The notes below the pieces were generated by a model. The model saw only the letters and a list, made by a program, of their open reading frames with translations. It searched no databases and was not told the origin of the DNA. Below are positions 35,079-43,252 of a stretch of DNA of 64,000 bases, in pieces. The stretch is from CAYZJR01 sp964503045 (GTDB lineage Bacteria > Cyanobacteriota > Vampirovibrionia > Obscuribacterales > Obscuribacteraceae): NCBI GenBank assembly GCA_964503045.1, contig CAZCZI010000021.1, positions 35,112 to 99,111 of the forward strand, written 5' to 3'. Positions within the stretch are counted from its first letter, which is position 1. The number at the start of each line of letters is the position of its first letter. The translations under genes were made by a program, and so were the position numbers.

Positions 35079-35588
35079 CTATGCCGGCTGTTTCGCCATG
35101 CAGCCCGGTCTCAAGGCCGGCACTTCATCGGCGTCGGTAAACAATGGTACCAATGGCGCCTCTAAAGATTCAGCAAGCGACTCATTGAGCTTAACTAAAT
35201 CTGACTTCACAAAGCCAACGCTGGTCTGTTTGATTGTTAGATCTTTTCCAATCAAGAATACTGATGGAACGTGGGTGAGCTCGTAACTCACGGAGGTGTC
35301 GAGACTTTCATCTAGCAGCATGGGAAAAGTCACACCAAACATTTTTGCAAACGAACGTGTCGCATCCGAATCGTCTTGCGAAACCGCCCAAATTACGGCA
35401 CTTGGATAGCCGCGATGCAATCTTTCTAAATATGGAAACTCTAGATGGCAGACAGGGCAACTAACTTTCAGAAAGGCGATAACCACTACTGGATTATTGC
35501 GCAGAGCCTCCTGTAAGCTATATCGCGTACCCTCTAAGCTATTTAACGAGAATGTGGGCGCTTTTGTGCCCTCGATCAGTGCTACCAT
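35079..35588 (-). CDS. peroxiredoxin/TlpA-type thioredoxin-fold protein
   Basis: A 169-residue AhpC/TSA-like redox protein. Near the start are GTKAPTFSLNSLEGTRYSL and VVVIAFLKVSCPVCHLEFPYLERL, with a CPVC active-site pair. WAVSQDDSDATRSFAKMFGVTFPMLLD and the cis-Pro loop THVPSVFLIG follow. No signal peptide is seen, so it is probably cytoplasmic or membrane-facing. I start at ATG 35588, with GGAGGGCAGG upstream; ATG 35612 lacks a ribosome site, and longer versions would run into the divergent glgP start region. The substrate is unknown. It is divergent from glgP by 102 bases. Confidence 0.92.
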   Translation of the reverse strand: MVALIEGTKAPTFSLNSLEGTRYSLQEALRNNPVVVIAFLKVSCPVCHLEFPYLERLHRGYPSAVIWAVSQDDSDATRSFAKMFGVTFPMLLDESLDTSVSYELTHVPSVFLIGKDLTIKQTSVGFVKSDLVKLNESLAESLEAPLVPLFTDADEVPALRPGCMAKQPA

Positions 35589-35690
35589 GGCTAACCTGCC
35601 CTCCAAATCCATTTTACATTCTTTGCAACGGATTGGGGCGCGAAACCGCTTAGCATGTGGCGGCTTGGGGTTTATACAGGAGCGTGCATA

Positions 35691-38273
35691 TTGAAACCGA
35701 TTCGAACAGTTGAAGTAATACCCTTTCTGCCTCCGGAGCTGGAGCATCTTCGCGAGTTGGCGTACAACTTGCGATGGACTTGGGATCATGAAACCATCGC
35801 CCTTTTCCGAAGGCTCGATCGCGATTTGTGGGAAAAGAGCGGACACAACCCCGTTTTGATGCTTGGCATGATCGCTCAAGAGCAGCTCAATGAGGCTGCC
35901 ACGGACGAAGGCTTCCTGGCACATCTCAGTCGTATATACCAACGGTTTCAAGAGTATATGCGCAGCGAAACCAACTGGTTCGAAAAACAGTTCAAGAATA
36001 AGAAGTACGGTCCAATCGCATATTTCTCGGCAGAATTTGGATTGTCAGAAGCCATGCCCATTTACTCCGGCGGTCTGGGCATTTTGGCCGGCGACCACGT
36101 GAAGGCGGCTTCAGAACTGGGGCTTCCATTGGTCGGGGTCGGCATTGTTTATCAACAAGGTTACTTCCGTCAATATTTGAATCCGGATGGCTGGCAACAA
36201 GAAAAATACCCAATCAACGACTTCTACAATTTGCCTATACTTCCTGTTAAGGAGAAAGATGGCAGCCCGGTCATGGTTTCCATCGATCTGAATGGACGCA
36301 AAGTCTACATTCGTATTTGGAAAGCGCAAGTCGGACGCGTACCTCTTTATCTGTTGGACACAAACTGCCCGCAGAACCAAAAAGCTGATGAAGACATCAC
36401 CGACGCGCTGTATCATGCCGATCACGACATCCGCATCAAGCAGGAAATGGTGCTCGGAATTGGTGGTATGCGCGCGCTCGCTGCCCTCGGAATCGAGCCA
36501 TCCATCTGCCATATGAATGAGGGTCACTCTGCATTCCTTGGGTTGGAACGCATTCGCATGTTGATGGAGAAAAACAAACTCACCTTCAACGAAGCTAAAG
36601 AAGTAGCCGCAGCTGGTCAAGTGTTTACGACGCACACGGCTGTTCCTGCCGGTATCGACAAGTTCGCTCCTGATTTGATGGACAAGTACTGGAGCGATTA
36701 CATTCGCCAAGTCGGTATCACTCGCGACGAATTCATGGCTCTTGGGCGCACGACAGATCCGCAAGAAGCGACAGAACCATTTAGTATGGCAGCGCTTGCC
36801 ATCAATCTATCCTCGAAGACAAACGCAGTCAGCAAGCTGCATGCCGATGTATCGAGAAAACTCTTTGCTCCCACATGGAAAGAACTTCCCGAGCATGAGG
36901 TTCCGATTACCTACGTCACAAACGGCATTCATCCTCGCTCTTGGATTTCTGAAGAGGTGGCGGAACTTTATAGTCGGTATCTCGGTCCGAAATGGTCGCA
37001 AGATATCGGCGACCAGAATATGTGGAAGCGTGTCGAGGAAATTCCCGACGGCGAGCTGTGGTCGATTCACGAACGCCGACGCCAGAGGCTCGTCAACTTT
37101 TGCCGCAATCGCATGCGCACGCAGCTGGAGCAACGCGGCGCTCTGCAATCCGAACTAAAGGCCGCAGTCGAGATTCTCAATCCCGAGGCGCTCACTATCG
37201 GCTTCGCCAGGCGCATGGCCACTTACAAACGCGCAACGCTGCTTTTGAGCGATCCCGATCGTCTCGCGTCAATTTTGAGTAATAAGGATCACCCGGTTCA
37301 AATCATTATTGCCGGTAAGGCGCACCCTGAAGATACTCCAGCTAAGGATTTGATCAGGCAACTAATTCACTTCGCTCGCCGTGAGGAGGTGCGAAATCGC
37401 TTCGTCTTCCTCGAAGACTACGACATGAACGTCGCTCGCTGGATGGTCGAAGGGGTTGATGTTTGGCTGAATACACCACGACGATTCCTTGAAGCCTGTG
37501 GAACCAGCGGTATGAAAGTGGCGTTTAACGGTGGTATCAACTGCAGTATCTTGGACGGTTGGTGGGACGAAGCCTACAACCCGAATGTCGGCTGGTCCAT
37601 CGGCCATGGTGAGGTCTACGCCGACAACAAGTATCAAGACGCGGTCGAATCGAATGCTCTCTACAATCTTCTCGAAAAAGAGATCATTCCGACCTTCTAC
37701 GATCGCGACAAACACGGCTTACCCAGAGCTTGGCTGTCTCGCATGAAGTCATCGATGGTTGAGTTGTGTCCGCAGTTCACCATCAACAGAATGGTGCGTG
37801 AGTATGCGGTACGCATTTATCAACCAGCAGGTTCACGTTATCACGAGTTTCTCGCGGATGGCTCGGAAAAGGCAAAAACCCTTGCTGCTTGGAAGAAGAA
37901 CTTGGGTCATCGCTGGAAGGATGTTCACATCGGATCTGTCGAAGCTTCGGCAAGCGAAACTCTGCAAGTCGGAGACGACATGCGCGTGAGAGCCTCTGTG
38001 CATCTCGGAGAACTATCGCCCGACGATGTCTCGGTGCAGATTTATCATGGACCGATCGATCAGTACGGCAATATCGCCGACGGTGAAACCATCTTTATGA
38101 CTCTCACCGAAAGCAAAGGCAGCATGAGCCTTTTCAGTGGCGCCATTCGCTACTTCAAGAGCGGACGCCACGGCTTTACCGTGCGCGTGTTGCCGCACCA
38201 TGACGATCTGAGCTCACCATTTGAAACCGGCTTGGTCACCTGGGCGACGCAACCAATCGAAGTCAAGGCATAA
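35691..38273 (+). CDS. glgP: alpha-glucan (glycogen/starch) phosphorylase
   Basis: This GT35 enzyme releases glucose-1-phosphate from glycogen. Starting at TTG 35691, behind CAGGAG, it has 860 residues and belongs to the short bacterial branch with an N-terminal DUF3417 region (FLPPELEHLRELAYNLRWTWDHE). Hallmarks are YFSAEFGLSEAMPIYSGGLGILAGDHVKAAS, CHMNEGHSAFL, FTTHTAVPAG, YVTNGIHPRSW and RMATYKRA. EACGTSGMKVAFNGG carries the pyridoxal-phosphate Lys at about residue 608. All are intact. A 23-bp copy of its 3' end, stop codon included, lies directly after the gene, followed by the second palindromic repeat array. Very secure. Confidence 0.97.
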   Translation: MKPIRTVEVIPFLPPELEHLRELAYNLRWTWDHETIALFRRLDRDLWEKSGHNPVLMLGMIAQEQLNEAATDEGFLAHLSRIYQRFQEYMRSETNWFEKQFKNKKYGPIAYFSAEFGLSEAMPIYSGGLGILAGDHVKAASELGLPLVGVGIVYQQGYFRQYLNPDGWQQEKYPINDFYNLPILPVKEKDGSPVMVSIDLNGRKVYIRIWKAQVGRVPLYLLDTNCPQNQKADEDITDALYHADHDIRIKQEMVLGIGGMRALAALGIEPSICHMNEGHSAFLGLERIRMLMEKNKLTFNEAKEVAAAGQVFTTHTAVPAGIDKFAPDLMDKYWSDYIRQVGITRDEFMALGRTTDPQEATEPFSMAALAINLSSKTNAVSKLHADVSRKLFAPTWKELPEHEVPITYVTNGIHPRSWISEEVAELYSRYLGPKWSQDIGDQNMWKRVEEIPDGELWSIHERRRQRLVNFCRNRMRTQLEQRGALQSELKAAVEILNPEALTIGFARRMATYKRATLLLSDPDRLASILSNKDHPVQIIIAGKAHPEDTPAKDLIRQLIHFARREEVRNRFVFLEDYDMNVARWMVEGVDVWLNTPRRFLEACGTSGMKVAFNGGINCSILDGWWDEAYNPNVGWSIGHGEVYADNKYQDAVESNALYNLLEKEIIPTFYDRDKHGLPRAWLSRMKSSMVELCPQFTINRMVREYAVRIYQPAGSRYHEFLADGSEKAKTLAAWKKNLGHRWKDVHIGSVEASASETLQVGDDMRVRASVHLGELSPDDVSVQIYHGPIDQYGNIADGETIFMTLTESKGSMSLFSGAIRYFKSGRHGFTVRVLPHHDDLSSPFETGLVTWATQPIEVKA

Positions 38274-38301
38274 CCCAGCCAATCGAAGTCAAGGCATAAC
38301 C
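38253..38301. repeat. duplicated 3' end of glgP
   Basis: CCAATCGAAGTCAAGGCATA plus ACC occurs at 38253-38275, across the glgP stop, and again unchanged at 38279-38301, a 26-base period. It is a recent-looking tandem duplication that does not change the protein. A smaller 11-base direct repeat (AAGGTCAATCA) follows near 38336-38360. Confidence 0.85.
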
Positions 38302-38367
38302 GGGTTCGTAGCCAACGGTTGGGTTCTCGTCCACCAAGGTCAATCAAAGGTCAATCAAAGTCCGCCC

Positions 38368-38532
38368 AGCGCGTGATCATGCGTCATGCGTCACGTGATC
38401 ACGCGACGCGTGGCCATCGTATGTGGTGACTCTGCATCGTATGTGGTGGCCATGCAGCGCGTGATCACGCGTCACGTGATCATGCGTCACGTGATATGCG
38501 CCGCGAGATGTGTGTCGCGAGATATGCGCCGC
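38368..38532. repeat. palindromic 15-bp repeat array downstream of glgP (copy 2)
   Basis: This is an array of degenerate 15-base units with consensus GCGTCACGTGATCAC or its GCGCCGCGAGATAT variants. It includes a 99-bp segment (38388-38486) matching 48333-48431 with about ten mismatches by eye. Most units hold the CGTGATCACG palindrome and a GATC site. It fills the space between the convergent glgP and the secreted TIM-barrel-like gene, reaching the latter's stop. Confidence 0.85.
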
Positions 38533-40160
38533 TACTTAAGGACTTCGATCTTGCCGATGTCGACTGCTGAGGCAATCTTCGGTTCGGTGGTGGAAGCATC
38601 GAGTACTTGCAGTTTGCGCTTGGTGTCAGGTTCGACCATCGACAGCCATACCGAGTACTGACCCGGCTTGAGCGGTGGCATCTTCAGTTCTTCCTGATAT
38701 GAGATCGGCTGTCCCGGCGTCCACTTGTGAGTAGGCACTTCCGGGGTGTGCAGTGATCTGACGACGGCTTTGCCGTTGATGTCGCGCAGTTCGATTTGAA
38801 CTTTGTAGCTGCTCGATACATCTTTGTCGAGTTCGCGAGAAGGACGCATTGGCGATGCGGCTCCGATGTTGATCCAGTTGAAAGAGGCCTTCAACGGTTC
38901 GCCTGATTTCACATCTTTCGGCAACGTCACGCCTTTGGAGACGACCTGATATCCAAGTTTCGAACGCAAATCGTCGAGTCCTTTGGTGATAGTTTGGTCG
39001 GACGAAATGAGAAGATCTGCAGGAACTTCAGCATAGCTGATGCCATCTTGAAGCGCATTCTTTGTGAGTTTTGTCAGTTCTTCGGTCGTGATTGTCGGCG
39101 TCAGTTGATAGCCGGTCAAAGTATCCGGTTTGAACTTCAGTAAGACGCGATACTCGTCAAAACCATGCTTGGCGTTGGCGACATCTTGTCTTGTGAGATA
39201 AACGCGTTGACCATAGCGGTAAACCAAATAATCGGAGATCTCATCGAGTGAATCTTGTCCGGCACGATTAGGTGTCGGAGGATCGATGTCGAAATTGAGT
39301 CTGGCCGTGGGGAACGCTTTGGGGTACATGTCGGCGACATATTTCCAGTGTTCCACCAGTTGACGTTGGCTCATTCCGTGTTCTTTCTTTAAGAGCTCAT
39401 TCAGTGCTTTGAAGCGTGTGTTGGAATCGGCGACTCCGGACTTGTCGGCTGTTGTGCTGAAATGTGGAACGATCTTCGTGCTTCCGCCGACGCCACCACC
39501 GGTAACACCAATGGAGTGAATCCATTCATTCTTGTCGTATTTTTCGCCCATCTCGGCAACGAAGTTGCCCCACTTCGCCAGGTATGCAGTGTTCCAATAG
39601 ATCGGCATTTTGTGTGGTTTTCCATCGGTTCCCGTGTATTCAACCGACTTCACTTCGGCATCCGACAAAACCCAATCCGGTGTATCGGAAACTTGGGAGT
39701 TATCGATACCGCAAGTGGAGACACGTAAAATCAAAGTCTTTTTGTGCGCGGCACACAGTTTCAAAATATCGTCGACCGGCTTCCAATTGAATGTGTCCTC
39801 ATCCGTTTGAAGCATCCGCCACGGCAGTGTTGCGGAAATACCGTTTACTTTGGGGTCATCCAAAAGCTTGGTGAGAAGCGCTTGGTCTTGTGCTTGCGTT
39901 GGAGTAACGATCGCAAACACACCATTTTCACGATTGGCAACCGGTTGTGCGCCTGGAATGGACTCGACCTTGAATCGCTTCTTTTTGATGATGCGGTCTT
40001 GGCTCTGGTTCATGTACGCACCCTTTTCAGGAATCGGGTTGAAGTACTTGATAATTTCGAGCGCAGAATTTTTACCCTCACTCGCCACGCCAATAGTCGC
40101 TGCTGCAACCACGGCAACTGAAAGACCAGTTAGAAAAGTAAGGGGTTTTTTCAAAGTCAT
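38532..40160 (-). CDS. secreted glycosidase-like TIM-barrel protein with DUF4832-like C-terminus
   Basis: A 542-residue exported protein: signal peptide with core FLTGLSVAVVAAATIGVAS, then a domain with TIM-barrel-glycosidase features. These are KVNGISATLPWRMLQTDEDTFNWKPVDDIL (sugar-hydrolase-like loop), KKTLILRVSTCG and WIHSIGVTGGGVGGSTK. A C-terminal beta-rich domain contains ASFNWINIGAASPMRPSRELD and a final KPGQYSVWLSMV, the pattern I associate with DUF4832. The catalytic Glu pair of GH42-type enzymes is not clearly visible, so activity is uncertain. ATG 40160 follows GCGAGGAAAT, a good ribosome site, and gives a proper signal peptide; the upstream start would not. Confidence 0.88.
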   Translation of the reverse strand: MTLKKPLTFLTGLSVAVVAAATIGVASEGKNSALEIIKYFNPIPEKGAYMNQSQDRIIKKKRFKVESIPGAQPVANRENGVFAIVTPTQAQDQALLTKLLDDPKVNGISATLPWRMLQTDEDTFNWKPVDDILKLCAAHKKTLILRVSTCGIDNSQVSDTPDWVLSDAEVKSVEYTGTDGKPHKMPIYWNTAYLAKWGNFVAEMGEKYDKNEWIHSIGVTGGGVGGSTKIVPHFSTTADKSGVADSNTRFKALNELLKKEHGMSQRQLVEHWKYVADMYPKAFPTARLNFDIDPPTPNRAGQDSLDEISDYLVYRYGQRVYLTRQDVANAKHGFDEYRVLLKFKPDTLTGYQLTPTITTEELTKLTKNALQDGISYAEVPADLLISSDQTITKGLDDLRSKLGYQVVSKGVTLPKDVKSGEPLKASFNWINIGAASPMRPSRELDKDVSSSYKVQIELRDINGKAVVRSLHTPEVPTHKWTPGQPISYQEELKMPPLKPGQYSVWLSMVEPDTKRKLQVLDASTTEPKIASAVDIGKIEVLK

Positions 40161-40542
40161 ATTTCCTCGCCTTTGCCTCAGCCAAATGGCCCTTCGCTGA
40201 TGCAATTTGTGCCAACGTTTTTTAGTTCCCCATTCAGAGACTTCTCTGAGTGAGCAGACCCATCCGAACCCATTTATTGGAGCGGCCCGCTATCCGCCGA
40301 GATCTTACTGCGTTTATCCTTTGGAAACCTTATAAACTGCCGATCTTATTTGATTGTTAGTGGGGGTGGGAAGTTGTCGACATTCAATTTGTCCGGCAAA
40401 GGTGCTACGATTCCCGAGTATTTGGGCTTTGACGGGTGGCCTTTGGCTTGTCACCCACAGGATCCTGAAAAACGTCAAAGCTAATTTGGAAACAGTACGG
40501 GCGAGCTCATGAAATCGCCCAAGAAGGCCAGAGAGGCGCGAG
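40161..40542. other. divergent intergenic region with structured segment
   Basis: This 382-base region separates two divergent genes. It holds a possible structured RNA at 40426-40481 (listed separately) and GAGAGGCGCGAG before the TTG of the right-hand gene. Otherwise no reading frame or repeat is evident. Confidence 0.45.
40426..40481 (+). ncRNA. candidate three-stem structured leader RNA
   Basis: An outer 9-bp perfect inverted repeat, GCTTTGACG (40426-40434) and CGTCAAAGC (40473-40481), encloses two inner stems. One is GGTGGC/GTCACC (40435-40440 with 40450-40455), with one G-T pair and a 9-base loop. The other is a small CAG/CTG hairpin around GATC (40458-40467). An A-rich strand joins the last stem to the outer one. 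It lies 62 bases upstream of the metallo-beta-lactamase-fold gene on its strand. The layout resembles a small riboswitch junction but matches no family I can name. Confidence 0.35.
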
Positions 40543-41295
40543 TTGAGTCTTACTTTTTTGGGACACAGCGCGGTGAGATTTGATGTCTCCGGACTCTCCG
40601 TATATGTCGATCCGTATTTCAACAGTCCGGTTGATTGGACGAAGTTGCCTAAGGGTGACATTGTGCTTTTTAGTCACGGACACTTCGACCATGGTGTGCT
40701 CACGGCTGCCAATCTGTATGACGCCTGGAAGTGCCATTTTGTCGGTCCTAAGAATCTGATTCGTTGGATGGCACGTAAGTATAAGAAGCGGATACCTGCT
40801 GACAAGCTGCTTGCGCTCGATCACCACGAATCTTTGACTTTCAAGAATCTGAAAATTACAGCCGTTCCTGCTCATCATCCTCTTAATCGAGTGGGCAAGA
40901 CGATCATGACCATCTTTGCGCGCAGCTCCGCGCCTGGAAAACCGGTCAACGGCTATCACTTTGATGGTTACTTCCACTCCGGAGCAACCATATACTCTGC
41001 CAGTCTAGTCGAGGCACTCAAGGGGGTTTCCATTCATACGGCTTGTGTTCCGATTGGCGGCAAGTATGCAATTGCATCACCAAAAGAAGCATTGCGCATC
41101 GCAGAAGAGATCGGGGCGCAGCGGTTGGTGCCGATGCACTGGCAGCCTCTTCTTGACCAGGTTTTCTTTCGATATCAATCCTCCGATTTGATTAGGCTTG
41201 CCAAACAAAGTCAAACTAAAGTCGAAGTTTGCGCGCTTGCCATTGGCGAAGTTCTCAACTTGGAAACTGCCAGACCCATAGAGCTTCAAACTTAG
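40543..41295 (+). CDS. metallo-beta-lactamase-fold hydrolase (UlaG-like)
   Basis: A 250-residue cytoplasmic hydrolase of the metallo-beta-lactamase superfamily. The metal ligand motif is VLFSHGHFDHGVL (HxHxDH), with LGHSAVRFDVSGLSVYVDPYF at the start, AHHPLNR as the next metal His pair and PMHWQPL near the end. This arrangement fits the UlaG/L-ascorbate-6-phosphate-lactonase-like group, but that group has many other activities. The start is TTG 40543 behind GAGAGG. It is a single gene with a possible structured leader. Confidence 0.9.
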   Translation: MSLTFLGHSAVRFDVSGLSVYVDPYFNSPVDWTKLPKGDIVLFSHGHFDHGVLTAANLYDAWKCHFVGPKNLIRWMARKYKKRIPADKLLALDHHESLTFKNLKITAVPAHHPLNRVGKTIMTIFARSSAPGKPVNGYHFDGYFHSGATIYSASLVEALKGVSIHTACVPIGGKYAIASPKEALRIAEEIGAQRLVPMHWQPLLDQVFFRYQSSDLIRLAKQSQTKVEVCALAIGEVLNLETARPIELQT

Positions 41296-41455
41296 GCTTT
41301 TCGTCACAAAAATGAGGCATTTAGTCATGGCCTAAACCCAAATCTTTTGGGTAGAAGGTTAATAAGCTCACGACATCTCATTCGTCTTGGCCGATGTCTG
41401 GTTATGTGTGCAGCCCAGGAGGCGTTTTCTTACTCGGGCGGGAAGCCCTTACCCC

Positions 41456-42985
41456 ATGTTGCAGGATCGAAAGCAGGAAGACAGAAACATACGACTGCCA
41501 AAGCAGGCAGCATTGCCTACTTTGAAACAGGTTCAAGAGCTCGTGGCCGAGGCGATGAAGATCTCTGGACGGACTATTCATCTGCCTTTTGGCGAGCCTC
41601 CGGAAGAGTATTACCTCACTGTTTTTCGCGATCGGGCAAAGGGCGACTTGAATTGGTCGCTCTACCGAGCAGAGGGCACAAACTCTTCTATGGAGTGGAG
41701 TCACGTTTGTTCTGATGCGGGTTTTATTCACAATCTCATCACTGCGCAGTTTCCAGGCGCGGCGCTAAAACCCGTTGCCTTGGGCACTCAGCCTGTGGTT
41801 CTAATGGGCGGCAAGGCTGATTCATTGAAAGGAAAGGTTGCCGAAGATCAGTTTGCCACGCTCAAAATGCGCAGCAAGCCCACCCTTGAAGGCGATCTCG
41901 AGAATTTGGAACTGTCCAATCTTTTGCAAACCATTGCAATGGGCAAAAAGACAGGCAGGCTAGACATTGAAGGTAGTCAAGACCCTGCTGTCATCTACTT
42001 TGCCGAAGGGGCGCCAATTCACTGTTCGATGCGTGGCGCCGAAGGCGATGCTGCAATGGTTGAGCTTGTTGGTTGGTCTAAAGGTGAGTTTCGTTTTTAT
42101 CAAGAGCCGAGAATCGACCAGCACACAGTGAAGCGCCGGCTCGATCAGTTGCTCATGGAAGGAGCGGCGCTGCAAGATCAGACTGCGTTTCTCGATGAAA
42201 TCGGGCTGACCATGGAGTGTTACATCATTCGCAATCATCCTTCGATTTCAGAAGCGCTGTTCGAACAAATGTTGGCGCAAGGCTGTGGCGCCGATATGAA
42301 GTTGCAAAAGAACTTCTATCAAGCTGTTGATAACAAGAGCACCCTGCTTGAAATCCTTCGCGGCCTTCCCTTTACAAAGTCGCAGTGGGTGCCGTCTTTG
42401 TTCAATATGGTTACATGCGGTCTTCTCTCTTTCGCCTTCGAGCCACCGGAATCTACGAGCAAAAACAAAGCCGGTGATGAGGCGGAAATTGCAGAGCAAG
42501 CACGCAATATTGAAAAGCTCCTGTTGCGCCCCGATACCGGACTTTATACATACCCCGCGTTTCTCTTTTTCCTTGAAAAGGAGTATCTTCGCTACGAGCG
42601 ATTCAGTCATCCAATGTCAGTGATTCTCATGGAAATTGGATTGAAGCCGTTCGACACAAACGCAATGCCCGAGCCGCTTCCGCTTGTTGGCGTTCGCGAA
42701 GTGCGCGAGCGTATCAACAAGCTAAAGAGGAAGACTGACATCTTGGCGCATTACGAAACTTTGCGCTTTGCCCTTCTTCTTCCTGAGACAGAAAGCCAAG
42801 CAGCCAAGAGCTTTGCAAATAGGTTGGCAGAGATCTTAATGAGCTCGCCACTTTCAGATGGTGGTCTTGGCAGGCCGATGGTGGCTTCAGTTGGTGTCGC
42901 CTCAATTCCGGACGATTGTCAGGCTCTCGGAACGCTGTTGGCTAAGGCGAAGCCACCGAAAACAAGTGTTGGGCAAGGAGAGTAG
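41456..42985 (+). CDS. DUF4388 protein with degenerate GGDEF-like C-terminus
   Basis: This 509-residue protein has three parts. An N-terminal domain (LKQVQELVAEAMKISGRTI, YYLTVFRDRAKGDLNWSLY) is shared with the gene at 46.9 kb. A middle DUF4388/PATAN domain (about residues 140-290) includes LEGDLENLELSNLLQTIAMGKKTGRLDI, VIYFAEGAPIHCSM and EGDAAMVELVGWSKGEFRF. A C-terminal region has the GGDEF fold layout (PDTGLYTYPAFLFFLEKEYLRYER, LLLPETESQAAKSFANRLAEIL, ASVGVASIPDD), but the GGDEF motif is replaced by HYETLRF, so cyclic di-GMP synthesis is not expected. ATG 41456 is preferred; TTG 41387 is in frame. It precedes dnaK by 267 bases. Confidence 0.88.
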   Translation: MLQDRKQEDRNIRLPKQAALPTLKQVQELVAEAMKISGRTIHLPFGEPPEEYYLTVFRDRAKGDLNWSLYRAEGTNSSMEWSHVCSDAGFIHNLITAQFPGAALKPVALGTQPVVLMGGKADSLKGKVAEDQFATLKMRSKPTLEGDLENLELSNLLQTIAMGKKTGRLDIEGSQDPAVIYFAEGAPIHCSMRGAEGDAAMVELVGWSKGEFRFYQEPRIDQHTVKRRLDQLLMEGAALQDQTAFLDEIGLTMECYIIRNHPSISEALFEQMLAQGCGADMKLQKNFYQAVDNKSTLLEILRGLPFTKSQWVPSLFNMVTCGLLSFAFEPPESTSKNKAGDEAEIAEQARNIEKLLLRPDTGLYTYPAFLFFLEKEYLRYERFSHPMSVILMEIGLKPFDTNAMPEPLPLVGVREVRERINKLKRKTDILAHYETLRFALLLPETESQAAKSFANRLAEILMSSPLSDGGLGRPMVASVGVASIPDDCQALGTLLAKAKPPKTSVGQGE

Positions 42986-43198
42986 ATAGGAGGAACAATC
43001 TGGCAGATTGATCTGTTCAAGGCGGGGGCTTTGGTGCTAATCAAATTGTCAACATAAGTTGAATATAAAGCTTTGTATAAATTTGTCGATCCATAAAGGC
43101 GTGATTGTCATCATGGAGTAACAGCCTTCTGCAGAAAATAGTTCAGAAATTTGCATAAGTTCTAGGTTTCCAGAATTCGCGAGCACCATCGGCCCAAG

Positions 43199-43204
43199 TA
43201 TAAT
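43199..43204 (+). promoter_or_regulatory. candidate dnaK promoter -10
   Basis: A perfect TATAAT lies 49 bases before the dnaK ATG. Seventeen bases upstream is TTCGCG, a weak -35. I find no CIRCE inverted repeat (TTAGCACTC-N9-GAGTGCTAA) nearby, so HrcA control is not indicated. Confidence 0.4.
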
Positions 43205-43252
43205 TCCGGTTGGTCTCCACGCCTTACTCAGGAGAATAGGGAGTTTTAAATA

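Noticed and set aside
35589..35951. N-terminal extension of the thioredoxin-fold protein
   Set aside because: It overlaps the divergent glgP start and lacks family similarity; ATG 35588 has a good ribosome site.
42986..43010. AGGAGG just after the DUF4388 gene, suggesting a small gene
   Set aside because: No start codon at proper distance; the nearest TTG frame has only about ten codons.
43005..43252. CIRCE element upstream of dnaK
   Set aside because: No TTAGCACTC-N9-GAGTGCTAA or close variant was found.
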